Source: an uncultured Clostridia bacterium
GTDB taxonomy: Bacteria; Bacillota; Clostridia; Christensenellales; Pumilibacteraceae
DNA length: 64,000 nt
Assembly (NCBI GenBank): GCA_947066105.1
Contig: CAMSYM010000007.1
Span: 31,610 to 95,609, forward strand
Direction of reading: 5' to 3'
Shown here one piece after another: positions 1-7,920 of this stretch (position 1 is its first letter; each line of letters opens with the position of its first letter). The translations under genes and the position numbers were made by a program. Under the pieces are notes generated by a model. It saw only the letters and a program-made list of their open reading frames with translations. It did no database searches and was not told the DNA's origin.

Positions 1-20
1 AAACATGACCGCTCTCCCTG

Positions 21-626
21 CTACGCCTTAACGGAAACGTCGATATAATCGAAGCCGAACGTCGAGCCGTCGACCACGCATTCAACGTCGTTGAACGCCA
101 TGGACGCGAGATACTGCTCGGCGGTCTTGGCGTCGTCGCCCGTACCCGCCATAGCGTCCGTCCAATTTGCGGTATCGTAATACACAGCCGCGCTCGCAGT
201 AGCGGATGCGGTGGCGGTATACACGACGCGAGTCGGTTTTTTGAGTTTGAGCGTGATCATGCCGTCCTCTTCGGTCTTTTCGTACAAGCCGTAATAATGA
301 GTGATCGTGCAACCGCGGTCGTTAGCCGACGCGACCTGATCGCCCGTGTTGGACGGATCGAATTTGAGATCGCCCGAAAGCGATTTGGTCGTTACCATGA
401 GCATGTAAGTGTTGTCGTCGTAAACGTTGATGTTTTGCACGTTGGATGTGAGCTGTTTGAACGTATAATTGGGGAAAGCCGTCATAAACGTATAGCTCGA
501 CGAATTGTATGACGCTACGAGATCGGCGGCTTTTTCCGTTTCGCCGCACGCTGCGAGCGAAAAACAGAGTGCGGCGGACAACGCCGCAACGGCAACGGTA
601 GTAACAGCTTTGTGGAACTTTTTCAT
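21..626 (-). CDS. small secreted lipoprotein of unknown function
   Basis: The protein has 201 residues. It opens with a classic lipoprotein signal: Lys-rich start, a hydrophobic Ala/Val/Leu stretch and a lipobox ending LAAC-G near residue 27, so it should be lipidated and held on the outer membrane face. I start it at the ATG at 626 because AAGGAG lies just upstream; a longer reading to 770 adds a stretch that is not signal-like. The mature part is rich in Ser, Thr, Asp and Tyr and contains a TASATASAA run. I recognise no enzyme motif. The gene follows the kinase gene on the same strand after about 200 nt and has its own promoter at 690-718. It could be a target of the neighbouring two-component system, but that is only inferred from position. 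Confidence 0.75.
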   Translation of the reverse strand: MKKFHKAVTTVAVAALSAALCFSLAACGETEKAADLVASYNSSSYTFMTAFPNYTFKQLTSNVQNINVYDDNTYMLMVTTKSLSGDLKFDPSNTGDQVASANDRGCTITHYYGLYEKTEEDGMITLKLKKPTRVVYTATASATASAAVYYDTANWTDAMAGTGDDAKTAEQYLASMAFNDVECVVDGSTFGFDYIDVSVKA

Positions 627-689
627 GATTTTCTCCTTATATGCAATATTGCTTCGGCTATGTATATTTTTTCCGAAGCTTGCAAGACG

Positions 690-718
690 ATTATAACGGA
701 GCAAAAACCATAAATCAA
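690..718 (-). promoter_or_regulatory. sigma-A promoter of the small lipoprotein gene
   Basis: On the minus strand, TTGATT (718-713) and TATAAT (695-690) are separated by 17 bp. The start would lie near 683, giving a leader of about 57 nt with a Shine-Dalgarno site before the ATG at 626. Confidence 0.65.
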
Positions 719-823
719 TATGTTCTCGCGAATGGCGTGTTTTTCCACTCGAATAGCAAACGCGACGCAAAAAAACGCCGACGGATATTCCCGCCGACGC
801 AGTTTTTACAAGATCGCGCGCCG

Positions 824-2113
824 TTATCCGACGTTCATCACGATGTCTATATTGAAAATATCGTCGTCGATATTCGTATCCGTAACGCCGCCGTACTTTT
901 CGGCGACGCGGCGAATGCTCAACAAGCCGTAGCCGTGTTCGACTGCGTTTTGTTTGCTCGTTTTTATAAGCCCGCCGTCCGTGCGCTCCCGGCTTTGTCC
1001 GTCGAAATAGTTGTCCGAATGCACTTTGACGAGCTTGCCGTTTTTGCGCACCGAAAGCGAGATGTGCCGTTTTTCTTCGGGCAGCGCCGCCACCGCTTCG
1101 ATCGCGTTGTCCATTATATTGCCGAACAGCGAATATATATCGAGCTTGCTAAGCCCGTCGAGCGCCGCGCCGTCCGCCGTGACGGCAAGCTTGATATTCT
1201 TGCTGTCGCAGTACAGGCTTTTTTCGGTAAGCACAAGGTCGAGCGTGTCGTTGCCGGTCGCCACGATGCCGTCGTAAATGTTCAACGATCTTTCTATCGC
1301 TTTCATGTCCGACTTCATGTCCGCGTCGGCAAGCGCCGATCTCACAAGCTTTTTCAGATCGTGACACTTGGTGTTTATAACGTCTATCGTTTCGCGCGAA
1401 ATTTCGTACTGCTCGCGCCGCTGTTTTTCCAATCGAGTCATGACTTCTATCTCGTTGCGGTAGCGATCGGTCTCGAACACGTTGTAAAGCAAAGTCAAAT
1501 TGGCGATACAGCACATTATGTCCAAAGTCTTTACTATGTAGAACTCCGAACTCATCACGTCCGTATACACCGACACCGCGCTGAAAGTAACGTTCAAAAG
1601 CACGGCGGGGATCAACAGTTTTTTCTTTTCCAAGTCGACGAGCGCGCCCTTTACGCAAAAACGCATGAACAACGCGACAGCCGTAATACACACAACGTCC
1701 ATGGTAAACGATATGGCGAAATACGCCGCGCTGTGCGGCGCGAAAAATATGCCCATTATATCTATGTTTGCGGCTTGCGCAATAACACGCCCGACAGAGC
1801 TTCCCAAGTGCTGCACAGTCCAGCCGAACACCGTATAAAACACCGCCTCGAAAACCGTACAGCGGTATAAACCGAAAACGAACGCGCTCAGCACGATAAA
1901 CAGCAAAATGTCGACAAGACATATGACGTACTTTTCCTGCGTCTTAGCCCACGTCCATAAAAAGTATCCGCCTACCGATATGGCGATAACACCTATTATC
2001 AATGCGGGGACGAAAAACTTGCGTTTTTCGAGCCACATCGTGCCGACAAGCGTATACGCCAACAGCATGGGGACAAAACCGACGGCGAAGTAAAACTCGA
2101 TCAAGGCTTGCAA
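824..2113 (-). CDS. AgrC-like sensor histidine kinase (GHKL ATPase domain)
   Basis: The 429-residue protein has a multi-pass N-terminal membrane sensor (about residues 1-210, five to six hydrophobic segments). A linker helix follows, then the phospho-acceptor region with His251 in a CHDLKK context typical of the HPK10/AgrC class. The GHKL ATP-binding domain has an N box GNIMDNAIEA (331-340) and a G box HGYGLLSI (393-400). It should phosphorylate the LytTR regulator encoded immediately upstream. The start is a TTG at 2113 that directly abuts a TAA; an 11-G run lies five bases before it. ATG at residue 16 is an alternative start. No agrB or agrD peptide gene is visible nearby, so the ligand is unknown. 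Confidence 0.88.
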   Translation of the reverse strand: MQALIEFYFAVGFVPMLLAYTLVGTMWLEKRKFFVPALIIGVIAISVGGYFLWTWAKTQEKYVICLVDILLFIVLSAFVFGLYRCTVFEAVFYTVFGWTVQHLGSSVGRVIAQAANIDIMGIFFAPHSAAYFAISFTMDVVCITAVALFMRFCVKGALVDLEKKKLLIPAVLLNVTFSAVSVYTDVMSSEFYIVKTLDIMCCIANLTLLYNVFETDRYRNEIEVMTRLEKQRREQYEISRETIDVINTKCHDLKKLVRSALADADMKSDMKAIERSLNIYDGIVATGNDTLDLVLTEKSLYCDSKNIKLAVTADGAALDGLSKLDIYSLFGNIMDNAIEAVAALPEEKRHISLSVRKNGKLVKVHSDNYFDGQSRERTDGGLIKTSKQNAVEHGYGLLSIRRVAEKYGGVTDTNIDDDIFNIDIVMNVG

Positions 2114-2837
2114 TTATACCCCCCCCCCCGCCGCGTTTGCCCCAAAACGCGACCACGGCTTCCATCAATGCTTTGCGCTTATACCTGCTTATGATAAGCT
2201 CCTCGCCGTGTACCGTCACCATATTGTCGGTCACGCCCTCGATATAGCGCAGGTTGACAAGATAACAACGGTTGCACGCGACAAAATCGTCGCCGAGCTG
2301 TTCCGCCGCGGTTTTGAGCGTGCCGAACACTTTAAACTCGCCGCGCTCTGTGTGATATATGATGTTATGCTCGAAGATCTCCACATAGTGGATATCGCGC
2401 TCGCTCACGCTCACGGCATCCGCACCGTTTTTGATGACGATGTATTTTTGTCGGTTAGCCAAGCTGTATTTGACGGCTTTTTTCATTTTCAATGCAAACC
2501 CGTAATAATCGACGGGCTTTACCATAAAATCGAGCGCATCCACGTCGTAGCCTTTGAGCGCGTAGCGCGCGAGCCGAGTGACGAATACGAGCGCCGTGCC
2601 GTCGTCCGTTTTACGTATCGTGCGCGCCGCTTTCATACCGTTGACGCGCGGCATTTCTATATCCAAAAATATGATATCGTATTTGGGTTCGTAGTCCTTT
2701 ATTATCTCGTCGCCGTCGCTAAACACCGCGACGTTATACGCTTCCGATAACGGGTGTTCGCAGAAATACCGATCGATATATCCTTTGAGTATATCCGACT
2801 GCTCGCGCTCGTCGTCCACTATCGCTATATTCATCAC
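1944..2837 (-). CDS. LytTR-family response regulator, 3' end extended by a G tract
   Basis: The receiver domain (1-120) has acidic residues D8/D9, phospho-acceptor D59 in FLDIEMP and K107. A LytTR DNA-binding domain (about 135-236) follows, so this is an AgrA/LytR-type transcription factor paired with the kinase downstream. The start at 2837 has GGGAGAG upstream. After GKRG the reading enters an 11-G run (2119-2129) and, as the sequence stands, continues about 57 codons into the kinase gene in another frame with no LytTR-like content. With 10 Gs the frame would read GTA TAA and stop exactly before the kinase TTG, giving a normal 240-residue regulator. I think the real gene ends near 2114 and the tail is a length variant or a sequencing error. 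Confidence 0.85.
   Translation of the reverse strand: MMNIAIVDDEREQSDILKGYIDRYFCEHPLSEAYNVAVFSDGDEIIKDYEPKYDIIFLDIEMPRVNGMKAARTIRKTDDGTALVFVTRLARYALKGYDVDALDFMVKPVDYYGFALKMKKAVKYSLANRQKYIVIKNGADAVSVSERDIHYVEIFEHNIIYHTERGEFKVFGTLKTAAEQLGDDFVACNRCYLVNLRYIEGVTDNMVTVHGEELIISRYKRKALMEAVVAFWGKRGGGGGIIASLDRVLLRRRFCPHAVGVYACRHDVARKTQVFRPRIDNRCYRHIGRRILFMDVG
2119..2129 (-). repeat. 11-base G homopolymer at the regulator/kinase junction
   Basis: Eleven consecutive C on the plus strand (G on the coding strand) form the last codons of the response regulator and lie five bases upstream of the kinase start. Tracts of this length are prone to slippage. Each length gives a different outcome: 10 Gs stop at TAA next to the kinase start, 11 Gs read through into the kinase gene, 12 Gs stop about 11 nt further on at TGA. 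Confidence 0.9.
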
Positions 2838-2892
2838 GCACTCTCCCGTTAGGTATTAGTAACGGCTTGCCGACGCGCCGTATGCAAGTGAA

Positions 2893-2921
2893 ATTATACC
2901 ATATTCGTCAGCGATTGTCAA
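2893..2921 (-). promoter_or_regulatory. consensus promoter of the LytTR two-component operon
   Basis: TTGACA (2921-2916) and TATAAT (2898-2893) on the minus strand with a 17-bp spacer. The predicted start near 2886 leaves a leader of about 50 nt ending in the GGGAGAG ribosome site before the ATG at 2837. Confidence 0.8.
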
Positions 2922-2943
2922 CACCCGGTTTTTACGGCAAAGC

Positions 2944-2975
2944 AAAACGGCAAAGCCGACCGACCTTGCCGTTTT
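2944..2975 (-). terminator. terminator after the GH3 operon
   Basis: A 10-bp stem, AAAACGGCAA pairing with TTGCCGTTTT, lies about 40 nt past the stop of the GH3 gene at 3014 and ends in a short T run on the minus strand. It separates the glycosidase operon from the two-component promoter. Confidence 0.65.
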
Positions 2976-3013
2976 TAAAGCCTGCGCAAATTTACCGATA
3001 AAAGCTTCGACCG

Positions 3014-6000
3014 TTATTCGTTATCGGTCTTGCTCTCGTCGGAAGCGGCGGACGCGTTTTCGGTCGCGGACGCTTTTTTGAGCGCGCCGCGGATCGCAAA
3101 GAATCCCCAAACGCCTATGCCTACCGCTACCAAGCAATCGACCGCTATCGTAAGTATGCGCCACCATTCCATTCTGTACCCGACGATGTCGACGTTTACC
3201 GAGTTGCTGTTTGCGACGGTGTACAAAATATTCTTCGCCGCGGTGCGCAGTACTGTAACGTCCTGCGCGCTCGACGCGCTCGCATCCGTCCACATAAGGT
3301 TGGTCAGCGACGCGAGAATAAGGTCGTTGCCCGCATACAGCATTTGCCGCGAATCCATGAACGAGTTATCCGTTTTGTAATCGCATATGGCAAGCCCGCG
3401 GAAGCCCCACTCGTCGCGCAGTATTTGCGTCATCAACCGATAGTCGCCGCCCGTCCAGCGCGTGCCGATACGGTTGAACGAACTCATGATGCCGGTAGTG
3501 CCGCGGAACTGTTTTATGCCGTCCGCCTTAGCGGTCGCCACCGCATCGGGATCGTCCAAGCCCTTGACGGCTATCTCGAACGGTTTTAAATACAGCTCGC
3601 GAAGCGCCTGCTCGGTGCAGTACGTGGCTATGCCGCTGCGGTTGGTCTCCTGATCGTTAAGCGCGAAATGTTTGAGATCGGTATAAACGCCCTTAGTCAT
3701 CGCGCCGTTTACCACGTTTACGGCGAGCTTGCCCGACAGCACGGGATCTTCGCTGTAATATTCGAAGTTACGCCCCGAAAACGGACTGCGGTGCAGATTA
3801 ACCGCGGGCGCGTACCAGCCGCTGTACGGAAGGTGGTTGCCGTTCACGTCGCCCCACAAACCGTTTTCGCCGACTATCTTGCCCATACGGTATGCAAGGT
3901 CCTTGTTCCAGGTCGAGCCGATGACTATCTCGCAAGCGAACGTCGTATTGCCGACGTACGACGAGCTTTTGCCGGGCATGAAGTTTACAAACCCGATAGG
4001 ACCGTCGCTGTCGTTGGTAAGGTTCTTTTTGATGCTCATTATCGCGCTCGTTTGGAACGCGCCGTTGTTGACGAGATCGAGCATTTCGTCAAACGTAAGC
4101 CTGTCGAGCAAAATTTCCCAGCGCGGATCGTCGAAGTCGGCTATGCCGTTTTCGTCGACGAGATCGCGGAGTATTATCGGACGCTTGGTAACGTTGCCGT
4201 TTTCGTCCTTGACTTCCACGGTGTTCTCGGTCTTGCCCGTCGTCGGCGGCGTCGTTACGTCGCCTATCCACGGATTGTTGTGTCCGCGGTCGCGAAGCGC
4301 CGCGCGCTCGGACGAGCCGTCGTCGAGCATTATAAGCTCGCGCTCTTCCTTGGTCGGCGCTTTGGGGAACGTGCCTGCAAAGTCCGTGCGCGACATGCCC
4401 TTGCGCGCGCCCTTGTACGCGCTCGACGTCACATCCGAAAGTCGGTACTGAACGTCGTTGAAATCGTCGGTAGTAAAGCGGTTTTCCACCTTGACTTCGG
4501 GGTCGACCGTGGAATACTCGAAATACAGGTCGCTCGCAAGACTTACCGTTTCGGAATCGTACGCATACTTTTCGGTATGCGAGTTTGCGGAAATGATAAA
4601 CTTGTAGTCGCCGTGTTCGAGTTCGTAACCGCTTATGCCGTTGCCGTTTGCGTCGTTGTAGTCGTACGACGCAAGGCTGTACGCATCCACCTTGAACGTC
4701 ACTTCGCACGTCGAGTTTTCGCCTTCTGTCGCGAGCAACGGCGTTTTGGCAAAATCGACAAGCTCTACATGCGATTTTTCGATGCCGCCGTTATAGTACG
4801 GCTTAGTAACGTAAAGCTGAACTACGTCCTTACCCGCGCGACTGCCCGTGTTTTTGACGCGCACCTTGATCGTAAGCTCGCTGTCCTTATCGGCAAGCTC
4901 GCCCGACACTTCGACTATCTCCTGAGTGAACGAAGTATAAGTCAAGCCGTGACCGAACGGGAATATGACGTTTTCCTCGTACCAATCGGCATTGTTGCTT
5001 TTTTCGACGAACGCGCGGGTCTCGTAGTATCGGTAACCCATGTACACGCCTTCTTCGTACGCGACCATGTAGTTGCCCGCAAGCGGCGAGCCGTTTTCGA
5101 GAAACGCCGAGCCGTTGGCGCCGTCGTTTACCTGCGAGTTGTCGCCGAAGTTTTGCCACGTCGGATCTTTGGTGAAATCGCGCGAGTATATATCCACCGT
5201 TTTGCCCGACGGATTTACCTTGCCGCTGAGCACGTCGCCGAACGCCTTTGCGCCCGTCGTTCCCGGACCGCCTATCCACAGCACCGCGTCTATGCGTTTA
5301 TCGGTCTCGGTGTTGTTGTACTCGTCAATAAAATCGCACTGGAACGCCGTGAGCGTGTTGAGTACGACTATCACTTTGTCGAACCGCGCCGTCACCATGT
5401 CGAGCATTTCGTACTCGTTTTTGTCGAGCTGTAAATAATGATTGCCGTCTATGCCGCCGTTCTTGACGTTTTGCGAACGCGGAAGATCCCAGCTTTCGCC
5501 GCCCATGCGCGAGATTACGACTATCGCCGCGTCGTGATAATCTCGGAACGATCCGCGCACCGCCGCCGTATACTTGGATACGGGCGTTTCGCCGATGTCG
5601 AGCGTGGGCGCTTCGGACGAGCCTTCGGTAAGTTCGGGACTCGCCGACCTGCCGTTGCCCGACGCGCCGTTGTCGTCGTAAAACTTTTTGAGCGTGGGGT
5701 TATACTCGAACCCGCCTTTTTCCAGTCCGTCGTATATAGTGGCGGCGTTCTCGCCGCCTATACCGCCCGAACCCGATCCGCCGAGTACGAGATCGACCGA
5801 GTTTTTGCCGAACACCGACACCTTGGGCTTGACCGAAACGTTTTTGTCCGATTCGGGCGTGGCGATGGGCAACGCGCCGTTCTCGTTCAACAGCAAGGTA
5901 AAGCCTTCCTCGGCGATACGGACGTTAAGCTCGTCCCCCGCCGCCTTGCTGTCCGCCTTGCTGTCATAGTCCGATTTGTATATCTCCACCGCGTCGTCGC

Positions 6001-6160
6001 TCATTATCGGCATGGGACCGCCGAGAACCGTCGACAGAATGGGATACAGCAATGTGTTTTCGAGTACTGTGAGCGTTATGAACAACGCCAGCAAAAACGC
6101 CGAGATCGCCGCCCATATGATCGTGCCTTTTCTTTTGAATACCGCTTTGAATTTATTCAT
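3014..6160 (-). CDS. membrane-anchored GH3 glycosidase, permuted domain order
   Basis: The 1048-residue protein is a family 3 glycoside hydrolase with the usual order reversed. An N-terminal membrane helix (about 13-35) is followed by the GH3 C-terminal (alpha/beta sandwich) domain (about 75-420), a fibronectin-III-like domain (about 435-520), a linker, the catalytic TIM-barrel domain (about 660-990) and a second membrane helix near the C-terminus. The barrel carries LKHFALNDQETNRSG and the nucleophile Asp927 in GLAICDYK. Reversed order is known for some rumen clostridial beta-glucosidases, so beta-glucosidase or related exo-activity is likely; the sugar cannot be read. The start at 6160 lies 11 nt after the lipoprotein stop, so the genes are cotranscribed. 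Both ends appear membrane-bound with the catalytic part outside. Confidence 0.9.
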   Translation of the reverse strand: MNKFKAVFKRKGTIIWAAISAFLLALFITLTVLENTLLYPILSTVLGGPMPIMSDDAVEIYKSDYDSKADSKAAGDELNVRIAEEGFTLLLNENGALPIATPESDKNVSVKPKVSVFGKNSVDLVLGGSGSGGIGGENAATIYDGLEKGGFEYNPTLKKFYDDNGASGNGRSASPELTEGSSEAPTLDIGETPVSKYTAAVRGSFRDYHDAAIVVISRMGGESWDLPRSQNVKNGGIDGNHYLQLDKNEYEMLDMVTARFDKVIVVLNTLTAFQCDFIDEYNNTETDKRIDAVLWIGGPGTTGAKAFGDVLSGKVNPSGKTVDIYSRDFTKDPTWQNFGDNSQVNDGANGSAFLENGSPLAGNYMVAYEEGVYMGYRYYETRAFVEKSNNADWYEENVIFPFGHGLTYTSFTQEIVEVSGELADKDSELTIKVRVKNTGSRAGKDVVQLYVTKPYYNGGIEKSHVELVDFAKTPLLATEGENSTCEVTFKVDAYSLASYDYNDANGNGISGYELEHGDYKFIISANSHTEKYAYDSETVSLASDLYFEYSTVDPEVKVENRFTTDDFNDVQYRLSDVTSSAYKGARKGMSRTDFAGTFPKAPTKEERELIMLDDGSSERAALRDRGHNNPWIGDVTTPPTTGKTENTVEVKDENGNVTKRPIILRDLVDENGIADFDDPRWEILLDRLTFDEMLDLVNNGAFQTSAIMSIKKNLTNDSDGPIGFVNFMPGKSSSYVGNTTFACEIVIGSTWNKDLAYRMGKIVGENGLWGDVNGNHLPYSGWYAPAVNLHRSPFSGRNFEYYSEDPVLSGKLAVNVVNGAMTKGVYTDLKHFALNDQETNRSGIATYCTEQALRELYLKPFEIAVKGLDDPDAVATAKADGIKQFRGTTGIMSSFNRIGTRWTGGDYRLMTQILRDEWGFRGLAICDYKTDNSFMDSRQMLYAGNDLILASLTNLMWTDASASSAQDVTVLRTAAKNILYTVANSNSVNVDIVGYRMEWWRILTIAVDCLVAVGIGVWGFFAIRGALKKASATENASAASDESKTDNE

Positions 6161-6171
6161 GCTTCACCGCC

Positions 6172-7788
6172 TTATTCCTGATAAACGTTGTCGTATACGG
6201 GCGACCACGTAAGCTTTGCGTCCGTGTCCCAACGTATGTAATCCACCATCGGACCTGCCGACGTCAGTATGCCGCCGAAGCACGGATTGTTGTTGTTTAC
6301 CGCAAGCACTATCACGTTTTCGCCTTTTTTGAGCGGCACTCCCGCCGCTATCCTGTATTCCTTGAACGTACTCTTGAACTGTCCCGCGCCGCCGTTCACG
6401 TCCGGTCCGCTTATCGTCACGGGCGAATAGTCGAGCGCTTTTCCGTTTACTATAAAGCCGAATCCGAAATCTCCGCCCGGCGCGATCGTGAGCGATCCGC
6501 CGTCGTATATCTCGTACGCAAGGCTCGCGTACAGTGTCGCATTGGCGACGTCCCTGTCGGAGTTGATGACGAACGTAAGCTTCGCGTCGGGTTTATAAAG
6601 GAACGAAACGTAATGGTTGAGATGCGTGCCGAACTTGCTGTTGAGCGGATATTCTTCGGAATGCGCGGATGCGGTATCGTCCTTGACTATTATGCCTATA
6701 CCCGTCGCACTGCCCGAATAACCGGGGAAAACTTCCGTCGGATTGATATACGTGAACTCCGCGTCGAAGATATTGCGATTGGGCGTGATCGGCGTTTTGG
6801 TCCAATGCGCGTAGTACGTCGTGTTGCGCGCCGCCTTTACGGGGAATTCTATCCTGTCTCCGCCCCTGTCGCTCGCAAACCAGCCGTCGAATGTATAGCC
6901 GGCGCGCGTCGGAGTGCCGTCGGGCGCGTTAACGTCGCCGCCGCCCGGATATTGACCGCGGTGATAAACGTTTTCCTCCGCATCGATATAGTTGACGTCG
7001 AACGTTATGTTGTAGACCTGTACTTTCCAGTTGGCGTAGAACGTCACGTCGGACGTCGGCACGTACGGCGTGTCGAACGAAATGTAATTCGTGCCTCCGC
7101 GTTCCGTCGTCCAGCCCAAAAATTTGTATCCTACACGCGTCGGTTCGGACACGTACGCAGGATCGAGCGCCGAGCCTTCCTCTACTTCTATCGGTTCGAC
7201 GACGGGCGCATCGTCGTATCCGTAATCGACGGTCACGTTGAACACGCTCAAAGCCGCGTCCAGCCACCGCGCGTAAAACGTTACGTCGCCCGCAACGGTG
7301 TACGGAAATTTTATCCTGTTGCCGCCGTCCGGTCGGCTCTGCCAATAACGGAAGTTATATCCGTCGCGCGTCGGCGCGTCCGGCGCGTCGATCTCGGAAT
7401 TGAATGCGGCGGAAACAACCGTCGTTCCCGGCTCGTCGGGATCGTTGAAATCGAACGTTACGTCATACGATACCGCGCCCCAGTGCGCGTACAGCGTTAC
7501 GTCGCCGCTCGGTGTGTACGGGAATTGCACTACCGTGCCGCCGTCCTTTTCGGTATACCAGTTTTCAAAGGTGTAGCCTTTGCGCACGGGCGTGGCGGGC
7601 TTATCGACGCTCGAACCTTCCTCGGCGACAATGCCGAGCGGACGCGATCGCCCGTCGTTGTAATTGAACGTTACGGTATTCCCCGTTTCTTCGTATGCGG
7701 GCGACGAACACGCCGACAGCGCAAACGATAACGGTATGATAGCCGCAAGCGCAAGCGACGCCGCCGCGCGCTTTTTGTTTGTATGCAT
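6172..7788 (-). CDS. lipoprotein with four InlB-type repeats and a C-terminal binding-like domain
   Basis: The start at 7788 (about 538 residues) follows CAAGGAGG with a five-base spacer and gives a proper lipoprotein signal ending LSAC-S. Four repeats of about 65-70 residues follow; each has the pattern GYxFxxW...GG...F...DVTxYAxW of the Listeria-Bacteroides (Flg_new/InlB B) fold. The last about 210 residues form one beta-rich domain with GGAGQFKSTFKEYRI and GPMVDYIRW motifs, resembling the jelly-roll modules attached to glycoside hydrolases (CBM6/35-like), but I cannot assign a family. Sitting between two GH3 genes in one operon, it is probably a surface substrate-capture or scaffold protein. 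That role is inferred from context. Confidence 0.82.
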   Translation of the reverse strand: MHTNKKRAAASLALAAIIPLSFALSACSSPAYEETGNTVTFNYNDGRSRPLGIVAEEGSSVDKPATPVRKGYTFENWYTEKDGGTVVQFPYTPSGDVTLYAHWGAVSYDVTFDFNDPDEPGTTVVSAAFNSEIDAPDAPTRDGYNFRYWQSRPDGGNRIKFPYTVAGDVTFYARWLDAALSVFNVTVDYGYDDAPVVEPIEVEEGSALDPAYVSEPTRVGYKFLGWTTERGGTNYISFDTPYVPTSDVTFYANWKVQVYNITFDVNYIDAEENVYHRGQYPGGGDVNAPDGTPTRAGYTFDGWFASDRGGDRIEFPVKAARNTTYYAHWTKTPITPNRNIFDAEFTYINPTEVFPGYSGSATGIGIIVKDDTASAHSEEYPLNSKFGTHLNHYVSFLYKPDAKLTFVINSDRDVANATLYASLAYEIYDGGSLTIAPGGDFGFGFIVNGKALDYSPVTISGPDVNGGAGQFKSTFKEYRIAAGVPLKKGENVIVLAVNNNNPCFGGILTSAGPMVDYIRWDTDAKLTWSPVYDNVYQE

Positions 7789-7920
7789 AAATCCTCCTTG
7801 TTTGATGTCGATCATGTATCCCCAAATATGCCGACAGCGACCCCGCACGGGTATTGCTGTGCGAAGTCGCTTCGGCTCGTTCTGTCCGCGCGGATCGCTC
7901 GCGGATCGTGTTAGGGGTGG

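Noticed and set aside
21..770. Longer start for the first lipoprotein
   Set aside because: The extra 48 residues are hydrophilic and would bury the signal peptide; the ATG at 626 has the ribosome site and the promoter at 690-718 lies within the extension.
772..815. Terminator after the kinase gene
   Set aside because: The two GCCGACG copies are direct, not inverted, so they cannot form a stem.
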